This document shows, one piece after another, positions 8,043-17,343 of a stretch of DNA of 64,000 bases. The notes below the pieces were generated by a model. That model was not told the DNA's origin. It worked only from the letters and a program-made list of their open reading frames with translations, and searched no databases. Each line of letters begins with the position of its first letter. Position 1 is the stretch's first letter. Position numbers and translations under genes: made by a program. Source of the stretch: Nitrospira sp. Ga0074138 (lineage in GTDB: Bacteria; Nitrospirota; Nitrospiria; Nitrospirales; Nitrospiraceae); the NCBI GenBank assembly GCA_001464735.1, contig LNDU01000018.1, positions 1 through 64,000 on the forward strand, given 5' to 3'.

Positions 8043-9071
8043 CTAGGTTGCGGCTCCGGCGGGGATAAGGCCGAGTGCTTCGCGCAGGCTAAGGAACGTC
8101 GTTTCCAGTGCCATCTGCACGTTGAGGTGCCGCGTGGCTTGCTGTTCGATTCGTTCGATGTCATTCAAGAGGGTCAGGAGAGCATCGATGTCTGCTCGCT
8201 GGGCGTATCGTCGCAGGTCTGTGACGTGGTCGAGGTGAAGGATTTGATCATGATCTCCATCTACGATGACGATGACCAGATCACGGATCCATCGTGTGAG
8301 CCATGTGAGCGTTTCTTCGCCACGGTCCGTCTTCGCCAAGCTTTCCGCTGCCGAGAGGATGGTCGCGCTCGACCTCAAACTTTCCGGCTTCACCAACGTC
8401 AGGCACTCCTGTTGTCGCACGCGAACGTCTGCCACATCTACCGTGAGCGCTTCTCCGATTCGGCCATCGGCGAAGACCGCCAGGAAACGGGCGTCGGCAG
8501 GAGGAAGCTCTCGCTTGAGGATCAAGGCGGCCTCAACTTGGGTGCGGGCGGGCGTCGTGAAACGGAGCGCTTGGCAGCGTGATCGAATGGTGATCGGAAG
8601 CGCATGGAGCCGGCTGGTGACGAGGATAAAGAGACTATCACCGGGAGGCTCTTCCAAGGTCTTGAGGAGCGCGTTCGCTGCACCGATCGTCAGTCGGTCC
8701 GCGTCGTCAATCAGGCAAATCTTTCGCTCCCCGATGAGTGGACGATAAACGAACTGTTGTTCGATCTCCCGCACTTGCTCGATTTTGATTTGCGGCGTTG
8801 CGGCTTTTGGATCGGGCTCGATGACAAAGTAATCCGGGTGCGTCCGAGCAGCTATCTGAAGGCAGGATCGGCAACGGCCACAGCTGTCCTGAGCGACTGT
8901 TTGGGAGGGTTGCTCGCAGTTGAGGGCCTGAGCCAGTCGCACGGCGGTCATCAACTTTCCGATCCTGGCTTCGCCATAGAACACATACGCATGGGCCAGG
9001 CGTCTATTGCACAACGTTGCCTGAAGGAGGGAGATGGGTTGCTCGTGGCCTGTGATATCGGCGAAAGGCAT
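8043..9071 (-). CDS. holB: DNA polymerase III delta' subunit
   Basis: A 342-residue clamp-loader AAA+ subunit. The P-loop is degenerate ('GEARIGKL'), as expected for delta', which does not hydrolyse ATP. The zinc knuckle Cys residues lie in 'NCEQ...CGRCRSC' (about residues 49-69). 'LIDDADRLTIGAANALLKTLEEPP' and the 'RSRCQ' arginine-finger motif confirm the family. It starts 3 bp after the end of tmk, the usual tmk-holB arrangement, and is followed 36 bp later by metG. The product works with HolA and DnaX to load the beta clamp. Confidence 0.92.
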   Translation of the reverse strand: MPFADITGHEQPISLLQATLCNRRLAHAYVFYGEARIGKLMTAVRLAQALNCEQPSQTVAQDSCGRCRSCLQIAARTHPDYFVIEPDPKAATPQIKIEQVREIEQQFVYRPLIGERKICLIDDADRLTIGAANALLKTLEEPPGDSLFILVTSRLHALPITIRSRCQALRFTTPARTQVEAALILKRELPPADARFLAVFADGRIGEALTVDVADVRVRQQECLTLVKPESLRSSATILSAAESLAKTDRGEETLTWLTRWIRDLVIVIVDGDHDQILHLDHVTDLRRYAQRADIDALLTLLNDIERIEQQATRHLNVQMALETTFLSLREALGLIPAGAAT

Positions 9072-9074
9072 GGG

Positions 9075-9755
9075 CTATCGGCGTCTCGATGTCCGTGTGC
9101 GATAGGTCTTGAGCCAGTTCATGACCAGTTCTTCTACGGTTTGTGTCACCGACTCCAGCGGTTGTGCGGAATCAATCACCATGATGCGTCGAGGTTCCCG
9201 TCGTGCCAACGTGTGAAATCCCGTACGGACTTTCCGGTGGAACCGCTGGGCTTCTCGATCGAGTCGATTTTGGGTGGCAGCACCACCACGGCGTCGACTG
9301 AGTCCGACAGCGACGGGAACGTCGAAGAGCAACGTGAGTTGAGGAGTCAGGTTCCCGGTCGCCCAGTCGTTCATTTTGCGCAATATTCGTAGATCCAACC
9401 CCCGTCCATATCCCTGATAGGCCATCGTCGAGTCTGAGAATCGATCACAGACGACCGTCACTCCGCGTGCGAGTGCGGGTTTGATGACGTGATCCACATG
9501 TTGGCGTCTGGCTGCGAAAATAAGGTAGGCTTCCGTTTCAGGGGCGATGGTTTCCCCCGAATGGTCGAGCAGGATACTGCGCAGACGTTCGGCGAGAAGC
9601 GTCCCTCCCGGTTCTCGGGTATACAGCACGTCCAGGCCTTGCGCGGTCAGTCGCTCGCATAGTCTTCGAGCTTGTGTCGTTTTTCCGCTTCCTTCACCGC
9701 CTTCCAGCGTGATGAAGATTCCCGTCGATTTTCTTGCTGTTCTACTCATTGGCAA
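9075..9755 (-). CDS. tmk: Thymidylate kinase
   Basis: A 226-residue dTMP kinase, which makes dTDP from dTMP and ATP. The P-loop 'EGGEGSGKTTQ' (about residues 18-28), 'TREPGGT' and the 'DRFSDSTMAYQGYGRGLD' segment that binds dTMP are all intact. Residues 145-155 ('SRRRGGAATQNRLD') form the lid with an Arg, as in class II enzymes. Two ATG codons lie at the start (9755 and 9749), without a clear preference. It is the first gene of the minus-strand run with holB and metG; dTDP is also the precursor for dTDP-sugars made in the polysaccharide locus, though that link is only general. Confidence 0.94.
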   Translation of the reverse strand: MPMSRTARKSTGIFITLEGGEGSGKTTQARRLCERLTAQGLDVLYTREPGGTLLAERLRSILLDHSGETIAPETEAYLIFAARRQHVDHVIKPALARGVTVVCDRFSDSTMAYQGYGRGLDLRILRKMNDWATGNLTPQLTLLFDVPVAVGLSRRRGGAATQNRLDREAQRFHRKVRTGFHTLARREPRRIMVIDSAQPLESVTQTVEELVMNWLKTYRTRTSRRR

Positions 9756-9879
9756 TTTTCATTCGCAGCCGCAATTGGGGAGCGATCCTATGTCAGGTCA
9801 AGGCGAATAGCAAGACCAGTACCTTTTCTGATTTCATCTGGTCCAAGCACATAACTCGTTGAAATTTACAATAAAATGC

Positions 9880-9909
9880 TTGCGAGGCCTGTCAGGAACT
9901 CTGTAAGAT
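9880..9909 (+). promoter_or_regulatory. Candidate sigma-70 promoter before the DUF502 gene
   Basis: TTGCGA (9880-9885) and TAAGAT (9904-9909) are separated by 18 bases and lie 44 bp before the ATG at 9953, in the divergent gap between tmk and the DUF502 gene. The -35 box matches the consensus at 4 of 6 positions and the -10 box at 4 of 6 (T-A--A-T). It would drive the long plus-strand housekeeping run. This is a motif reading only. Confidence 0.3.
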
Positions 9910-9952
9910 GAATCACGCAATGCTCTCCTAAATGGCTGGGGGTCCGTGATTC

Positions 9953-10621
9953 ATGATCAAGGTCGCGCTAAGACGCTATTTTCTGACAGGCCTCCTGCTT
10001 GTGACTCCTATTTGGGGCACCATTCTCGTCCTGAAGACCCTATTCGTTGCGGTAGACGGCATCTTGGGCGATGCCGTCGCAGAATTGGTACCGGATCACT
10101 ATATTCCCGGCCTAGGGATCATCACGCTGGTTCTGCTCATCTTTTTAGTCGGGTTGTTTGCGGCGAACTTCATCGGGCGTCAGATTGTGGGTCATTGGGA
10201 AGATTGGCTCAACCGGCTGCCCCTCGTCCGGGGGATTTATTCCACGCTGAAGTCCATGATGGATATTCTGTCTTTTTCGGAACGAGGGTCGTATCGTCGG
10301 GTGGTCTTGATTCAATTCCCAAAGAACGGCCATTATTGTTTTGCGTTTGTGACTGGCATGACGAAAGGCGAGACCACGGCATTGGGCCCGGAGGCGCTGA
10401 TTCATGTGTACGTGCCTACCTCGCCCAATCCGACGTCGGGTTATTTTCTCTTAGTGCCGGAACGGGAAGTGATATCTGTTGATATCAGTATTGAAGAAGC
10501 GATGAAGCTGATTGTATCGGGTGGTCTCTATACGCCATCCGGCGCAATGGCTTCGGCCCTGAAGGGAGAGCCGAAGTGGAGTCAGGTCAAACAGCCGGAT
10601 GCCGGTGTGCCGATCGGATAA
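9953..10621 (+). CDS. DUF502 family inner-membrane protein
   Basis: A 222-residue membrane protein of the DUF502 family. Two transmembrane segments are seen (about residues 8-30 'YFLTGLLLVTPIWGTILVL' and 52-75), followed by a soluble domain with the family signatures 'PLVRGIYSTLKSM' and 'VPTSPNPTSGYFLLVPE'. The molecular function of DUF502 proteins is not known; some are placed near cell-envelope or stress genes. It lies 50 bp before glmU and is the first gene of the plus-strand run, after a 197-bp divergent gap from tmk. Confidence 0.85.
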   Translation: MIKVALRRYFLTGLLLVTPIWGTILVLKTLFVAVDGILGDAVAELVPDHYIPGLGIITLVLLIFLVGLFAANFIGRQIVGHWEDWLNRLPLVRGIYSTLKSMMDILSFSERGSYRRVVLIQFPKNGHYCFAFVTGMTKGETTALGPEALIHVYVPTSPNPTSGYFLLVPEREVISVDISIEEAMKLIVSGGLYTPSGAMASALKGEPKWSQVKQPDAGVPIG

Positions 10622-10671
10622 ACGCGGGGTTCTGATACCCAATTGCGGTCTTCTTATTTCTGGAGTCTTCG

Positions 10672-12270
10672 ATGAAACCAGCAGTGGATCAATGCACAAC
10701 GGTCTCACGTATTCCCGGCCTAGGCGTGATTGTGATGGCAGCCGGGTTGGGCAAGCGGATGAAGTCCACCCAAGTCAAAGTGCTGCATTATGTCGCGGGT
10801 CAGCCGATGGTTCTCTACGCCGTTGATGTGGCGCTCCAACTCGCGGACCATCGTATTGCGGTTGTGGTTGGGCATCAATCCGACAGGGTTCGGCACGTGA
10901 TTGAAGCAGGTATTGCGGGTCGGCCGGGATCAAAGTCTGTGAGCATCGTGGAGCAAGCCGAGCAACTTGGGACCGGCCATGCCGTGCTGCAAAGCCGCCC
11001 CGCGTTTTGTCACGGCGACGAGACGCGTCCGGCGAATTATCTTATCTTGAATGGTGACACTCCGTTGCTAAAGGAAGAGACGGCGCGGGAACTATTGCGA
11101 GCCCATCAATCCCAGAGCGCCACTGTGACGATTTTGACGGCGATGCTCGATGATCCCAGCGGCTATGGTCGAGTCATCCGCCGGCAGTCCGGGGGGTCTC
11201 ACCATAATGAAATCACTTCGTCTGACGTGCTGAAGATTGTTGAAGATCGTGATGCCACTCCGACAGAACGGGCTACCAAAGAAATCAACGTAGGGACGTA
11301 TGTCGTGTCCGGAGATTTTCTCTTCGAGGCCCTGGATAAGCTGGAGCCACGCAACGCTCAGAATGAATACTATCTGACGGATATTGTTCGAATGGCAGTT
11401 GCCCAGGGGCGGCCTGTTGCTGCGGTGAGCCTTCAAGATCCCGAAGAAGGGCTGGGAGTCAATACCAGGCAACAGCTGGCGGCAGCGGAGCAGGTCGTCC
11501 GTCAGCAGATTCGCGAGCACTGGCTTGACGCCGGAGTCACGATGCGGGATCCTGGCTCCGTGTGGGTTGACGCCGGAGTCACCATTGGAAGAGATACAGT
11601 GCTTTATCCAAACGTGAGTCTCGAAGGCAAAACCAGTATCGGTGAAGGGACGACAATCCGTTCCGGCGTCCGTATCACTGATTGTGTGATCGGCAATCAC
11701 GTCGAGATTTTAGACTCCTGCGTGCTTTCTGAGTCTGAAGTGGATGATGACGCACATCTCGGCCCATTTGTGCATCTTCGTCCAGGTGTGGTGGTCAGGC
11801 GGAAAGCGAAAGTCGGAAATTTTGTCGAGATGAAGAACACCGAATTGGGTGAAGGTTCCAAGGCCAATCATCTCAGTTATTTGGGTGATGCCACGATTGC
11901 AGAAGGCGTCAACATCGGTGCCGGTACCATCACCTGTAACTACGACGGAGCACGAAAGCATCGAACAGTGATTGGCAAGAATGTGTTTCTTGGAAGCGAT
12001 ACGCAGCTGATTGCGCCGGTCACGATCGGAGAGGGATCGGTGGTGGCGGCGGGGACGACCGTGACGCAGAATGTGCCGGCCGATTCGTTGGCGATCGCCC
12101 GGGTGTTACAAATCAATCGAGTCGGCTGGGCAGCGAGACGTCGGGTGTTGCTGACTGCTGGGATGCCAAGTCAAGACTCGACAAAGGCTTCCGGCAAGCC
12201 GAGGAAACAGAAGAACAAAAAAGCTTCCAGCAACTTGCAGAAGGGACGCGCAAAGTCATCGAAACGCTGA
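10672..12270 (+). CDS. glmU: Bifunctional GlcN-1-P acetyltransferase / GlcNAc-1-P uridylyltransferase
   Basis: A 532-residue GlmU, which makes UDP-GlcNAc from GlcN-1-P, acetyl-CoA and UTP. The N-terminal Rossmann-like domain begins with the signature 'AAGLGKRMKS' (residues 23-32), and 'LNGDTPLL' binds the metal. From about residue 280 there is a left-handed beta-helix with hexapeptide repeats and the acetyltransferase residues in 'NYDGARKHRT'. The protein is longer than the usual 450-460 residues: it has about 16 extra N-terminal residues and a Lys/Ser-rich tail of about 40 residues that looks disordered. The gene sits directly before glmS, its pathway partner. Confidence 0.95.
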   Translation: MKPAVDQCTTVSRIPGLGVIVMAAGLGKRMKSTQVKVLHYVAGQPMVLYAVDVALQLADHRIAVVVGHQSDRVRHVIEAGIAGRPGSKSVSIVEQAEQLGTGHAVLQSRPAFCHGDETRPANYLILNGDTPLLKEETARELLRAHQSQSATVTILTAMLDDPSGYGRVIRRQSGGSHHNEITSSDVLKIVEDRDATPTERATKEINVGTYVVSGDFLFEALDKLEPRNAQNEYYLTDIVRMAVAQGRPVAAVSLQDPEEGLGVNTRQQLAAAEQVVRQQIREHWLDAGVTMRDPGSVWVDAGVTIGRDTVLYPNVSLEGKTSIGEGTTIRSGVRITDCVIGNHVEILDSCVLSESEVDDDAHLGPFVHLRPGVVVRRKAKVGNFVEMKNTELGEGSKANHLSYLGDATIAEGVNIGAGTITCNYDGARKHRTVIGKNVFLGSDTQLIAPVTIGEGSVVAAGTTVTQNVPADSLAIARVLQINRVGWAARRRVLLTAGMPSQDSTKASGKPRKQKNKKASSNLQKGRAKSSKR

Positions 12271-12327
12271 TTACGGTCTGAGCGTCGTCATCCGCCTGTC
12301 AGCCTAGTGAGGCCTGGAGTAATTGTC

Positions 12328-14157
12328 ATGTGTGGGATCATCGGATATGTCGGTAATCAAGATGCGGTTCCGATTCTCATCGGGGGATTGGCGAAGTTGG
12401 AGTACCGTGGTTACGACTCCTCTGGAGTCGCCGTCATGCAGGGAGAAAAGATTGCGGTCAGACGGAGCGTAGGCAAACTGGTCAACCTCCAAAATTCGCT
12501 CAAGGCCAATGAGCTTAAGGGGACGGTGGGAATCGGCCATACTCGCTGGGCGACCCATGGGAAGCCTTCAGAACAGAATGCCCATCCGCATCGGTCCAAA
12601 GGCTGTGTGTTGGTCCACAACGGGATTATTGAAAACTACCAGCAACTAAAACAGCAATTGCAAAAAGACGGCTACAAATTCGTATCGGAAACCGATACGG
12701 AGGTAGTCGCCCATTTGATCGACAAGTATCTTCAAAAAGAAAATAAGTTGGCCGATGCCGTGCGGCTCGCGACGAAGGACGTGCGGGGCAGCTATGCGCT
12801 GGCGGTCATCTCGGAACGGGAACCCGGAACCTTGATCGCCGCCCGGTCAGGCTGCCCGTTGGTGGTTGGGCGGACCAAGCACGCCTCATACATCGCTTCC
12901 GATGTCATGGCGATGCTCGCTCACACGCGAGAAGTGACCTATCTCGAAGAAGGGGATTTGGCGGTGGTCACTCAAACCCGAGTGGACCTCACCGACGTCG
13001 ATGGCCATGCCGTCGCGCGTAAATCGTCGACGATTACCTGGGATGCATCGGCAGCGGAGAAGGGCGGCTATCCGCACTTCATGCTGAAAGAAATTCACGA
13101 ACAACCTCAGACAATCCTTGACACGATGCGCGGACGGTACTCCTATGAGACTGGCGAAGCGGATCTACCGGATATCGGTCTCACACCGAAGGAGTTTGCG
13201 GCGGTTGAGCGGATTTGGATCGTCGCCTGTGGCACCTCTTGGCATGCAGGCCAGGTCGGGAAATATTTATTTGAAGAAATGGTTCGTACACCGGTTCAGG
13301 TGGATATCGGGAGCGAGTTTCGGTATCGCGATCCGCTCGTCGGGAAGAACGATCTATTTGTCACAATTTCTCAGTCCGGAGAGACGGCTGATACGCTGGC
13401 TGCTGCGCGAGAAGCAAAGGGAAAAGGGGCGCGTGTTGTCTCCATCGTGAACGTTGTCGGCAGCACCTTGGCGCGTGAGTCGGACGGGGTGCTGTACACG
13501 CATTGCGGGCCGGAAATCGGCGTCGCATCGACCAAAGCGTTTACCGCGCAGCTCACGGCGCTGTATTTGCTGGCCTTGCATTTTGCCAGAGTTCGTAATG
13601 TGATGAAGGTTGCAGACGGAAAAGCCTGGTTAGATCGGTTGGTGCAGTTGCCGGTATTAGTCGAGCGCGTGTTGCAGCGAGAGGCTGAAATCGTGGCGAT
13701 TGCTAAGCGATATTACAAGAAGCGTAACTTTTTATTCTTGGGACGCGGGATCAACTATCCGATCGCACTGGAAGGCGCGCTGAAGCTGAAAGAGATTTCT
13801 TATATCCATGCCGAAGGCTATGCGGCGGGCGAGATGAAGCATGGTCCGATTGCGTTGATCGACAAGGATATGCCGGTCGTGGTCTTGGCGCCCCGAGACA
13901 AACTGTATGACAAAACGGTCAGCAATCTGATGGAAGTAAAAGCGCGACACGCACCGGTGATTGCCTTCGTGGCAGAAGGAGAGCGGGAGCTGGGCAAGAT
14001 TGCGGATGCGGTGTTTACCGTTCCTGATACCCACCCGCTGATCTCGCCGATGTTGTTTACTATCCCGCTTCAGCTCCTTGCGTATCATATCGCAGTATTG
14101 CGCGGGGCGGACGTCGATCAGCCGAGGAATCTGGCAAAAAGCGTGACGGTGGAATGA
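12328..14157 (+). CDS. glmS: Glutamine-fructose-6-phosphate aminotransferase (isomerizing)
   Basis: A 609-residue enzyme that makes glucosamine-6-phosphate from fructose-6-phosphate and glutamine. The ATG at 12328 is chosen because the glutaminase nucleophile must be Cys at position 2 ('MCGIIGY'); the open frame extends upstream to a GTG at 12307 but that would bury the Cys. The class II glutaminase domain covers residues 1-240, with 'EYRGYDSSG' and 'HTRWATHG'. Two SIS sugar isomerase domains follow ('CGTSWHAG', 'SQSGETADT', 'ALEGALKLKEISYIHAEGYAAGE'), ending in the conserved 'DQPRNLAKSVTVE'. It follows glmU by 57 bp. Confidence 0.97.
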   Translation: MCGIIGYVGNQDAVPILIGGLAKLEYRGYDSSGVAVMQGEKIAVRRSVGKLVNLQNSLKANELKGTVGIGHTRWATHGKPSEQNAHPHRSKGCVLVHNGIIENYQQLKQQLQKDGYKFVSETDTEVVAHLIDKYLQKENKLADAVRLATKDVRGSYALAVISEREPGTLIAARSGCPLVVGRTKHASYIASDVMAMLAHTREVTYLEEGDLAVVTQTRVDLTDVDGHAVARKSSTITWDASAAEKGGYPHFMLKEIHEQPQTILDTMRGRYSYETGEADLPDIGLTPKEFAAVERIWIVACGTSWHAGQVGKYLFEEMVRTPVQVDIGSEFRYRDPLVGKNDLFVTISQSGETADTLAAAREAKGKGARVVSIVNVVGSTLARESDGVLYTHCGPEIGVASTKAFTAQLTALYLLALHFARVRNVMKVADGKAWLDRLVQLPVLVERVLQREAEIVAIAKRYYKKRNFLFLGRGINYPIALEGALKLKEISYIHAEGYAAGEMKHGPIALIDKDMPVVVLAPRDKLYDKTVSNLMEVKARHAPVIAFVAEGERELGKIADAVFTVPDTHPLISPMLFTIPLQLLAYHIAVLRGADVDQPRNLAKSVTVE

Positions 14158-14159
14158 GG

Positions 14160-14252
14160 TGCGAAGGTAGGGTCCCTGTGCTCGCTCAACGCGCGGCCTC
14201 AGAAGGTCCTCGTTGAATGCGCGCAGTAAGAGACCCTATCTTCACGCCTCAT
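14160..14252. repeat. Imperfect inverted repeat between glmS and gatC
   Basis: The gap holds two arms, about AGGTGCGAAGGTAGGGTC at the left and GACCCTATCTTCACGCCT at the right, which pair at 15 of 18 positions across about 57 bases. The inner part contains the related words CTCAACGCGCG and TTGAATGCGCGC. There is no T-run, so it is not a simple terminator. It could be a REP-like intergenic repeat or a long RNA stem that separates glmS from gatC. Confidence 0.45.
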
Positions 14253-14271
14253 TAGGGGAAGGGGAAGAAGC

Positions 14272-14565
14272 GTGGAGATTACGCAAAAGGATGTTGAGAA
14301 GGTGGCGCAGCTGGCGAGATTGGCGGTGAGCGCGGCTGAAAAAGAGACATTTGCCAAACAGTTGACTCAGATTCTCGGGCATGTCGATACGTTGAGTCAG
14401 TACGACACGACGGGGATCGAACCAACCGCGACTGTCATGGGGCACGTGAAGGTGTTTCGTGAAGACATCGTGCGTCCATCGCTGTCTTCAGAACAGGCGT
14501 TGGCGAATGCGCCGGAACGTGAAGTGGATGGGTTTGTTGTCCCTAAAATTCTAGAGGAGCGTTAA
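14272..14565 (+). CDS. gatC: Asp-tRNA(Asn)/Glu-tRNA(Gln) amidotransferase subunit C
   Basis: A 97-residue GatC, the small belt subunit that holds GatA and GatB together. The family motif 'DVEKVAQLARLAVSAAE' is at the N-terminus and 'LGHVDTLSQYDTTGIEPTA' in the centre; the end 'REVDGFVVPKILEER' is typical. The start is GTG at 14272, preceded by a purine-rich AAGGGGAAGAAG. GatCAB replaces missing AsnRS and/or GlnRS by amidating mischarged tRNA. panD, not gatA, follows directly. Confidence 0.92.
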   Translation: MEITQKDVEKVAQLARLAVSAAEKETFAKQLTQILGHVDTLSQYDTTGIEPTATVMGHVKVFREDIVRPSLSSEQALANAPEREVDGFVVPKILEER

Positions 14566-14636
14566 TCGTCAGGTAGCCGACTCGCACGTTGACCACAACG
14601 AAAGCATGCAGCGATTGACGAATAACGGGAAGATAC

Positions 14637-14993
14637 ATGTTTCGACAAATGCTACGTTCGAAAATTCACCGTGCCACAGTGACAGGTGCCCATCTTGACT
14701 ATGAAGGCAGCCTGACAATCGATCAAGACTTGATGGAGGCGGCCGGGATCCTTCCCTATGAGGCGATTGTCTGCTCGAACTTGAATAATGGCGAGCGATT
14801 CATGACCTATGCAATCAACGGTATGCGAGGGAAAGGGGAGATCATTTTAAATGGACCCACCGCACGAAAGGCGGCGGTCGGGGATCAGATCATCATCTTT
14901 TGTTATGAGTATTACGGCGAAGAAGAGATCAAGAAACACGCACCCAAGATCGTTCGGGTGAATGAAAAAAATCGAATTGTAGCGGTGAGTTGA
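14637..14993 (+). CDS. panD: Aspartate 1-decarboxylase
   Basis: A 118-residue pyruvoyl enzyme that converts aspartate to beta-alanine for pantothenate and CoA. The N-terminus 'MFRQMLRSKIHRATVTGA' and the self-processing site Gly-Ser in 'YEGSLTID' (Ser25) are intact, as are 'NGERFMTYAI' and 'LNGPTARKA'. Cleavage before Ser25 produces the pyruvoyl group. The length matches the family. It is placed between gatC and gatA, which splits the amidotransferase genes. Confidence 0.95.
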   Translation: MFRQMLRSKIHRATVTGAHLDYEGSLTIDQDLMEAAGILPYEAIVCSNLNNGERFMTYAINGMRGKGEIILNGPTARKAAVGDQIIIFCYEYYGEEEIKKHAPKIVRVNEKNRIVAVS

Positions 14994-15068
14994 TACGCCA
15001 CGGACAGATCGACCGATGAGACTGCGTGTCGGTTCGTGCTCATCTCACCAGTCGGTAGTGAGAAATTC

Positions 15069-16535
15069 ATGTCTCTTCATAAACTAACCCTCTGCGAACT
15101 TCAGAAGCAATTCCAGACAGGGGAAGTGACAGCCACGGAGATCGTGCGCGCCTATTTCTTGCGTATTGGCCATGTTGAGCCAAAAGTAAAGGCCTTCGTC
15201 ACTCAGGCACAAGAGTCAGCCTTTATGGAGGCGGACGTCTTAGACCGCAAGCTCAAGGGATGGAGGAAGACCCAGCCGCTCACCGGAATGCCTCTCGCCA
15301 TCAAGGATAATATCTGTACGGACGGCATCACTACGACCTGTAGTTCTCGAATGTTGCAGAATTTTGTGCCGCCGTACGATGCGACGGTCATCGCCAAGTT
15401 GCGTGCACAGGAGTGCATTGTACTGGGTAAGACGAATTTGGATGAATTCGCAATGGGATCATCAACGGAAAATTCCGCGTTCGGCCCCAGCCGGAATCCT
15501 TGGAATCTGCGCTGTGTGCCGGGAGGATCAAGCGGAGGATCAGCGGCGGCAGTGGCGGCAGAGGAATGTGTGGCCGCGCTTGGCTCAGACACCGGCGGAT
15601 CCATCAGGCAGCCGGCAGCCTTCTGTGGCGTGGTCGGACTGAAGCCGACGTATGGACGGGTGTCGCGGTATGGGTTGGTCGCGTTTGCCTCCTCGCTGGA
15701 TCAAATCGGGCCGATCACGAAAGATGTATCCGATGCGGCGTTTCTTCTGCAAGCCATTGCAGGGCATGATCCAATGGACTCCACATCGGTCGACCGCCCG
15801 GTTCCGGACTATATGAAAGCGCTGAAAAAACGGGATCTCAAAACTGTGAAGGTCGGTGTGCCGGCTGAGTTTTTCACTGAAGGACTCGATCAGGATGTCG
15901 AACAGTCGGTCAGAGCAGCTATTGAGGAATTGAAGCATCTTGGAGCTGAGATCAAGGAAATCCGTTTGCCGAGGACCGACGCAGCTGTGGCGGTGTATTA
16001 TGTGATTGCCACGGCAGAAGCCAGCTCGAATCTTGCTCGTTTCGACGGGGTGAAGTTCGGTTTTCGTGCCAAGGAAACCAAGGATCTTCTGGATCTCTAC
16101 ATGAAAACGAGACAGGAAGGGTTTGGCCCGGAGGTGAAGCGTCGGATCATGCTGGGGACCTATGTGCTCAGCGCCGGGTATTACGATGCGTACTATGGAA
16201 AAGCTCAAGCCGTACGAACGTTGGTCTGCCAGGATTTCGACGCTGCGTTTAAAGAAGTCGATCTCATTGTGACCCCGGCGACACCGACTCCGGCCTTCAA
16301 ACTCGGTGAAAAGAGCGAAGATCCGCTGCAGATGTACCTCTCCGATATATTCACGATCTCGGTCAATCTTGCTGGATTGCCGGCGATTGCTCTGCCCTGC
16401 GGCTTCAGTAAAGAGGGACTTCCGATCGGGCTGCAATTGATCGGGCGAGCGTTCGAAGAAGAGACGATACTTCGAGCGGCCCATGCGTATGAGCAATCGA
16501 CGCAATGGCATCGCCAGAAGCCTGCCATACGGTAG
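15069..16535 (+). CDS. gatA: Asp-tRNA(Asn)/Glu-tRNA(Gln) amidotransferase subunit A
   Basis: A 488-residue amidase-signature enzyme that releases ammonia from glutamine. The Ser-cisSer-Lys triad is present: Lys in 'AIKDNI' (about residue 78), and Ser residues in '[14 protein letters not shown]' and '[16 protein letters not shown]' (about 153-182). The C-terminal part has '[10 protein letters not shown]' and '[10 protein letters not shown]'. The start at 15069 (MSLHKL) is preferred over the upstream GTG at 15036 because it fits the family's usual N-terminus; no strong ribosome binding site decides it. It works with GatB and GatC. Confidence 0.95.
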   Translation: MSLHKLTLCELQKQFQTGEVTATEIVRAYFLRIGHVEPKVKAFVTQAQESAFMEADVLDRKLKGWRKTQPLTGMPLAIKDNICTDGITTTCSSRMLQNFVPPYDATVIAKLRAQECIVLGKTNLDEFAMGSSTENSAFGPSRNPWNLRCVPGGSSGGSAAAVAAEECVAALGSDTGGSIRQPAAFCGVVGLKPTYGRVSRYGLVAFASSLDQIGPITKDVSDAAFLLQAIAGHDPMDSTSVDRPVPDYMKALKKRDLKTVKVGVPAEFFTEGLDQDVEQSVRAAIEELKHLGAEIKEIRLPRTDAAVAVYYVIATAEASSNLARFDGVKFGFRAKETKDLLDLYMKTRQEGFGPEVKRRIMLGTYVLSAGYYDAYYGKAQAVRTLVCQDFDAAFKEVDLIVTPATPTPAFKLGEKSEDPLQMYLSDIFTISVNLAGLPAIALPCGFSKEGLPIGLQLIGRAFEEETILRAAHAYEQSTQWHRQKPAIR

Positions 16536-16622
16536 GCCGGTGCAGGTAGAGGATAGCGGAGAAGGAAGCGGAGAGAGGGCAGATGGATGGATGGAGATGA
16601 CTAACCACGACAAGAGGCAATT

Positions 16623-17030
16623 ATGACGATTGTTGAGATCGCGGCACTCCTCGTAGCTGTAGTATTTGCCGTGCTGGTTGGATATCTCGTCCCGGTCTTG
16701 ATGCAGGTTCGAAAGACTGTCGCTGAGTCCGAACAGCTGCTGGCCAAGATGAACACTGAGCTGCCTGCCCTGGTGGTTGAATTGCGTGCGATAAGCCAGA
16801 ATTTGAACGACGTAACAAGTCAGGCACGCGAGGGAGTTGAACATGCAGCGGTCTTGCTGCATGCAGTGGGTGAAGTCGGCGAATCGGTGCAGCAGGTCCA
16901 TAATGTCATTCGTGGTTCAAGCGGGACGCTGTTGAACAATGTGGCGAGCATGGTTGCGGGTTTCAAAGCAGCCACTCATGTCGTACGGGAACGCATGAAA
17001 CATGAAGGAGGGACACACAATGGCGGGTGA
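16623..17030 (+). CDS. DUF948-like single-pass membrane protein
   Basis: A 135-residue protein with one N-terminal transmembrane segment (residues 5-27, 'IAALLVAVVFAVLVGYLVPVL'). The rest is an amphipathic helical region with many small and hydrophobic residues at heptad spacing, typical of DUF948 proteins. The family has no known catalytic role and is often found with YtxH-like proteins, as here: the next gene overlaps it by 11 bp. A membrane or stress function is likely but not shown. Confidence 0.65.
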   Translation: MTIVEIAALLVAVVFAVLVGYLVPVLMQVRKTVAESEQLLAKMNTELPALVVELRAISQNLNDVTSQAREGVEHAAVLLHAVGEVGESVQQVHNVIRGSSGTLLNNVASMVAGFKAATHVVRERMKHEGGTHNGG

Positions 17031-17343
17031 ACGAGGAACATCAGCGGCGGTCTTTCTAGCTTTTCTGAGCGGGGCCGCGATGGGTGCGGTCGCGGCATTG
17101 TTGTTGGCGCCGCAAGCAGGGAGCGAATCGCGTGATCGACTTCGGGGGTATGCCCGTCGTGCGGAACACGATCTTCGAGATCTTGCTGGGCGCGCCGGTG
17201 AGGTGTTTGAAGAAGTCGTTGATCAGGGCAAGGAGTTTGTCGAAACGAAGCAGTCGGTGCTGCGAGAGGCATTCGATGCTGGACGTGAAGCCATGAGGCG
17301 CGAACGCGGTCGCACCTCCGATGAGGGGCCTGATCGAGGATGA
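17020..17343 (+). CDS. YtxH-like membrane protein
   Basis: A 107-residue protein of the YtxH/gas-vesicle-like class. It has an N-terminal glycine/alanine-rich transmembrane helix with the family signature '[23 protein letters not shown]' split over residues 13-34 (shown here only as the helix and its 'LLAPQAG' end), followed by a charged amphipathic helix. The ATG at 17020 has GAAGGAGG upstream; the frame extends to 17002 but lacks such a site. It overlaps the DUF948-like gene by 11 bp and gatB by 4 bp, so the three are translationally linked. Its function is not known; the family is associated with stress. Confidence 0.7.
   Translation: MAGERGTSAAVFLAFLSGAAMGAVAALLLAPQAGSESRDRLRGYARRAEHDLRDLAGRAGEVFEEVVDQGKEFVETKQSVLREAFDAGREAMRRERGRTSDEGPDRG

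Noticed and set aside
11523-11590. Repeated 16-base word in glmU as a tandem repeat element
   Set aside because: It lies in the coding sequence of the hexapeptide-repeat beta-helix and is explained by the protein repeat.
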